24,100 nt of DNA from the IMG/VR virus record IMGVR_UViG_3300048026_000700, positions 1-24,100 of that record; one strand, written 5' to 3'. Below the pieces are notes generated by a model. That model did no database searches and had not been told where the DNA came from. It saw only the letters and a list, made by a program, of their open reading frames with translations. The stretch is from a virus. A program made the position numbers and the translations under genes. Shown here one piece after another: positions 21,324 to 24,100 of this stretch (position 1 is the stretch's first letter; every line of letters begins with the position of its first letter).

Positions 21324-21893
21324 TTAATTAACCTCCATACTTTTCTCAAACAACTCATCAAGCTGTTCATCTGTGATATTAGCCGCCTGAGCCACCTCAA
21401 TTACCCACTCGTCCAAGCGGTTGATCGTGGTAGCGAAGCCCCAGTGAATAGCGTAAGGCGTCACGTCTACACCGTTAGCCTCAGCCGTAGCGTCCAGAGT
21501 AGCCACAGCCGCATTCATAACGCCGTATACGCCAATCTGGTCTAGCTGTAGTCTGAGGTTCTCGTTAGTTGCCGAGAGTCCCTGACGCTTCTTGAGTAGC
21601 TTCTGAGCCTCGTAGTCAGCTATCTGCTGTTCTACTGTGGCTTCTTCTGTGGCAGTGAACATGGGCTGTACCTTCCACGCCTCTACCCAGTTACCATCTG
21701 ACTGCACAGCGCCGTCACCCACAGCCACCTCGTACTCACCTAGCTCAGGCTTAGGACTAGGGAGGACGGGGTCAACGCCTAAAGACTCTAGGGTCGCCGC
21801 CGTCCATACCTTGGGAAAGCTGGTGTTGGTGTTTTGTGCCTTTAGCTCTGACTTGGTAGCCAAGGAGCCGTCTGTTCTCTTCCTGTATTTCAT
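21324..21893 (-). CDS. Tail fibre assembly-type protein (189 aa)
   Basis: ATG 21893 has AAGGAG six bases upstream. The N-terminus (MKYRKRTDGSLATKSELKAQN ... FPKVWTAATLESLGVDPV) is a pattern I associate with phage proteins next to fibres; the middle has a WVEAWKVQPMFTATEEATVEQQI segment typical of fibre-assembly chaperones, and the C-terminus is helical and acidic (ANITDEQLDELFEKSMEV). It sits between two fibre genes and probably assists their trimerisation. Confidence in the chaperone role is moderate. Confidence 0.72.
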   Translation of the reverse strand: MKYRKRTDGSLATKSELKAQNTNTSFPKVWTAATLESLGVDPVLPSPKPELGEYEVAVGDGAVQSDGNWVEAWKVQPMFTATEEATVEQQIADYEAQKLLKKRQGLSATNENLRLQLDQIGVYGVMNAAVATLDATAEANGVDVTPYAIHWGFATTINRLDEWVIEVAQAANITDEQLDELFEKSMEVN

Positions 21894-21903
21894 GTGTTGC
21901 TCC

Positions 21904-23850
21904 TTATGCTATTGCCATGTAAATGTATTCAGCGCCGTCAATGCTGGGGTTCCATGTGTCCCCGTCAGTTGTTACAGGGAGTACTGTGAATGCACCGCTT
22001 GTGTATGAGAACCTTTTGTCCTTTTGAGCGTCTGTAGTGTTGAGGGCTAAGGTTCTGTTTAAACCACCAGGAAAGTCCGTATACATCCAGTTGCCATTCC
22101 CATCAGTGCGCTTAACCATTACAAATCGAGGAATTGCCGCACCGAATCCGCAGTCAACGACCACATTAGAGCCAGTACCCGTGTAAGTACCGATGTCACA
22201 GATGCCGGGGACTGAGGCGAAGAGGTAGGCTATGTGGAAAACGGTTCGCCCTGCGTTTAAATCGTTGTCGGGGCCATTCTTTATCTCAAACACTTCATCA
22301 GTAGGCTCGTTGAAGAGTCTGAAACCAAACGTGGCCACTGAGTTTAACTTTCCATCTAGGGCTACGGAATCTGAATAAACCGCCCAGTCACCATTACCAT
22401 TCTTACACTTAACCCACATCATCTCAGGCTTAACGCCGAGGCTATGAGGAACTTGAAGTCCTGCCACACCAGTACCCTCATACGTCACCACATCGAAGAA
22501 GCCGTGTGCGCGCCTCCACATAGCGCCTACATAATCTAGGCTATCGCTCCCGTTGGACATTGCCCCGTCTTGATAATCAAAAGCGAAAGCAGAGGACTCC
22601 ATTCCGGTACCTGGGTCAGATGTAACAAGCGTACTTCCCTGAGTAAGGCGCGCCATAAGCATCGGATAGTTTGCACCGCCTGTAATGACTGACCGAAGAA
22701 GCGCGTCAGCTGGAAAACCTGACACATAGTTAGGCTCGGTTGATACTTGATTGCTGAGAGCAAACAACTCCTCTGGCTCGAACTCACTCGCTGGCTTGTT
22801 CGGGCGGCGTATCGCCATGTAGATGTATTCACCGTTACTGGCATTTACACTGCTAGTCGTGTCGTTTACCTTAAAACCTGTTGGGGTTATATCTAGGCGT
22901 GCAGTATTGGCCGATTCCGCATCTGATAGATTTGCGCTTAACTTTGGAAAGTTAGCCCCAACCGGCCAGCCTCTCATATTGTCTCTTAACACCCAATCCC
23001 CAGAACTAGAGGCGGGTTTAAGGAGCAACCACTGAGGCTCCCATCCGAGATCAATCTCAGGGCCGTCTGCGTTTCCGTTACCCGTGTAGCTCCCGCACTG
23101 GATCACGCCCTCTTCACTGTCGTCGTGGGCGAAGACGTAGGCGACGTATTCAGAGTTTAGAGTGTTTACGTCACTATGTGAGCCTACTGTGAATGCAGAA
23201 CTGGTAGGGGATGTTGAGGTAAAGGTTTCGGCTTGCAACTGAGCCTCCGCCCGATCCTCTAATAATAACCTAGCAGTAGTGCCAGTAGAGATCGACCTAT
23301 TCCACACAGGCCATTTTCCAGTACCGTCGGTTCGCTTTACAATAATCATCCCTGGCTCAACGCCTAAGTTATGGGGTATCTCACGCCCCGTTACGCCATC
23401 ACCCGTGTACGTCACCACGTCGAAGAACGAAGGTGCCTTGCGGAAGGTCCAAGAGACGTAGCCTACTCCAGATGAATTATAAGACCCAGTGTATTTTGGC
23501 CCGACAGAGTAACCGTTGGAGTTAAAGCTGGTGAGGTCTTTGCCTGCGGGTGCTACTTGGGCGCCAAACGCCTCATTAGACTGGAGGTTGCCGCCAGAAA
23601 CACCCCTCTCCGTATCCATCAGGCCGTGGTCGTATCCTGCCGTCCTGTCCTTGGTCCACACCATCCCGCCCTCACCGTCGAGGTCGATACCATTAACGAT
23701 GTCTTGATCTGCGTCCGTACCCGTGTATAAGTAAGTCGAAAACACGTCGTCAACAAAGGTGCCGCCTGAGCCGCCGCCGCCAGAGTGATCGCCACCGTTA
23801 TCAGGGTCAGATGCCGCTGTCGCTGTGCCGCTTATTCTGCGTGTTGGCAT
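21904..23850 (-). CDS. Tail fibre / receptor-binding protein with repeated modules (648 aa)
   Basis: After a Gly-rich N-terminal linker (16-30) the protein is built from repeated beta modules. FFDVVTYTG ... PHNLGVEPGMIIVK (142-172) recurs as FFDVVTYEG ... PHSLGVKPEMMWVK (451-481), and shorter related units appear as CGSYTGNG ... EPQWLLLK (252-278) and IGTYTGTG ... PRFVMVK (553-580). EYIYMAI closes two modules (341-347, 641-647). The pattern matches the DUF7483-type tail proteins I know from aquatic phages. The ATG at 23850 has AAAGGAC upstream. Likely binds the host surface; ligand unknown. Confidence 0.83.
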   Translation of the reverse strand: MPTRRISGTATAASDPDNGGDHSGGGGSGGTFVDDVFSTYLYTGTDADQDIVNGIDLDGEGGMVWTKDRTAGYDHGLMDTERGVSGGNLQSNEAFGAQVAPAGKDLTSFNSNGYSVGPKYTGSYNSSGVGYVSWTFRKAPSFFDVVTYTGDGVTGREIPHNLGVEPGMIIVKRTDGTGKWPVWNRSISTGTTARLLLEDRAEAQLQAETFTSTSPTSSAFTVGSHSDVNTLNSEYVAYVFAHDDSEEGVIQCGSYTGNGNADGPEIDLGWEPQWLLLKPASSSGDWVLRDNMRGWPVGANFPKLSANLSDAESANTARLDITPTGFKVNDTTSSVNASNGEYIYMAIRRPNKPASEFEPEELFALSNQVSTEPNYVSGFPADALLRSVITGGANYPMLMARLTQGSTLVTSDPGTGMESSAFAFDYQDGAMSNGSDSLDYVGAMWRRAHGFFDVVTYEGTGVAGLQVPHSLGVKPEMMWVKCKNGNGDWAVYSDSVALDGKLNSVATFGFRLFNEPTDEVFEIKNGPDNDLNAGRTVFHIAYLFASVPGICDIGTYTGTGSNVVVDCGFGAAIPRFVMVKRTDGNGNWMYTDFPGGLNRTLALNTTDAQKDKRFSYTSGAFTVLPVTTDGDTWNPSIDGAEYIYMAIA

Positions 23851-23852
23851 TC

Positions 23853-24100
23853 TTAGATGTCCTTTCCTGCCACTAGGCCGGTGTAAGTAGATCCGCCGTC
23901 GCTAGTGGTAAAAATAAATGCGTCTGTCTTGTCTGCTGTAGCCGTAAGGTCTGGTGTAGTACCTCCAGGCCACCTAACCGACGCGGGCCACGTTACCGTG
24001 AAGCCACTGCCGCTAGCATCTTGGGTAATAGATAAGCTAAAACCTGCCGCTCCGGTGCTGGGCGCGCCCGTGAAACTGAAGGTTGTATTCCCAGACAGCA
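23853..24100 (-). CDS. Tail fibre protein, C-terminal part (5'-truncated by window edge)
   Basis: The - strand frame is open from the right edge to a TAA at 23853-23855, just before the 648-aa fibre gene starts. The visible 81 residues include FTGAPSTGAAGFSLSI, TVTWPASVRWPGGTTPDL and DAFIFTTSDGGSTYTGLVAGKDI, the C-terminal pattern common to many phage tail fibres (a beta domain with WPAxVxWPGGTxP). The start is outside the window. The other frames are not supported. Confidence 0.8.
   Translation of the reverse strand, partial: LSGNTTFSFTGAPSTGAAGFSLSITQDASGSGFTVTWPASVRWPGGTTPDLTATADKTDAFIFTTSDGGSTYTGLVAGKDI

Noticed and set aside
1-24100. CRISPR arrays, insertion sequences, rRNA genes
   Set aside because: No regularly spaced repeats, no transposase frame with terminal repeats and no rRNA-like sequence were seen on either strand.

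Overview
This window is almost entirely temperate-phage DNA: a short-tailed (podovirus-like) phage with a P22-style head module. It is compact, with nearly every junction overlapping or only a few bases long. It carries a tyrosine integrase beside a phage attachment site made from the 3' end of a tRNA-Asp gene, and strong GGAG-type ribosome binding sites throughout. The tRNA fragment matches the gammaproteobacterial tRNA-Asp 3' end, so a gammaproteobacterial host is likely. A marine or freshwater origin is only an impression from protein style. No bacterial housekeeping gene is visible.

Layout. (1) Positions 1-664: 3' part of an integrase gene, + strand, cut by the left edge. (2) 665-968: attachment region with a tRNA-Asp-derived core (750-772), flanking 13-bp repeats that look like integrase arm sites, and the first of four near-identical promoter/operator units. 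(3) 969-4270: eleven small + strand genes, mostly unknown, divided into blocks by the four promoter units. They include a two-helix membrane protein, a zinc-finger protein and an LPD29-like protein. (4) 4267-24100: one long - strand late operon. Read in its own direction (right to left) it encodes tail fibre and adhesin proteins, a lipoprotein, tail proteins, a cluster of ejection-type proteins, portal, two small proteins, scaffold, major capsid protein, a strong terminator, a conserved post-capsid protein, and finally a zeta-toxin-like kinase. The terminases, replication genes, repressor and lysis genes are not in the window.

How it works together. The integrase acts on the attachment site beside it. 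The small + strand genes look like a co-regulated early or lysogenic accessory block under a shared operator. The - strand genes build the virion. Phage genes lie on both sides of an incomplete tRNA fragment, so the sequence most likely represents the circular or unintegrated phage form (attP), or a tandem-prophage junction, rather than a simple chromosomal attL or attR.

Most interesting points: the repeated promoter/operator family with shared gene-junction sequences; the zeta-like kinase without a recognisable antitoxin, coupled to the capsid module behind a terminator; the lipoprotein inside the tail operon; the glycine-rich adhesin; and the ejection-like protein ending in an S74-type chaperone domain.
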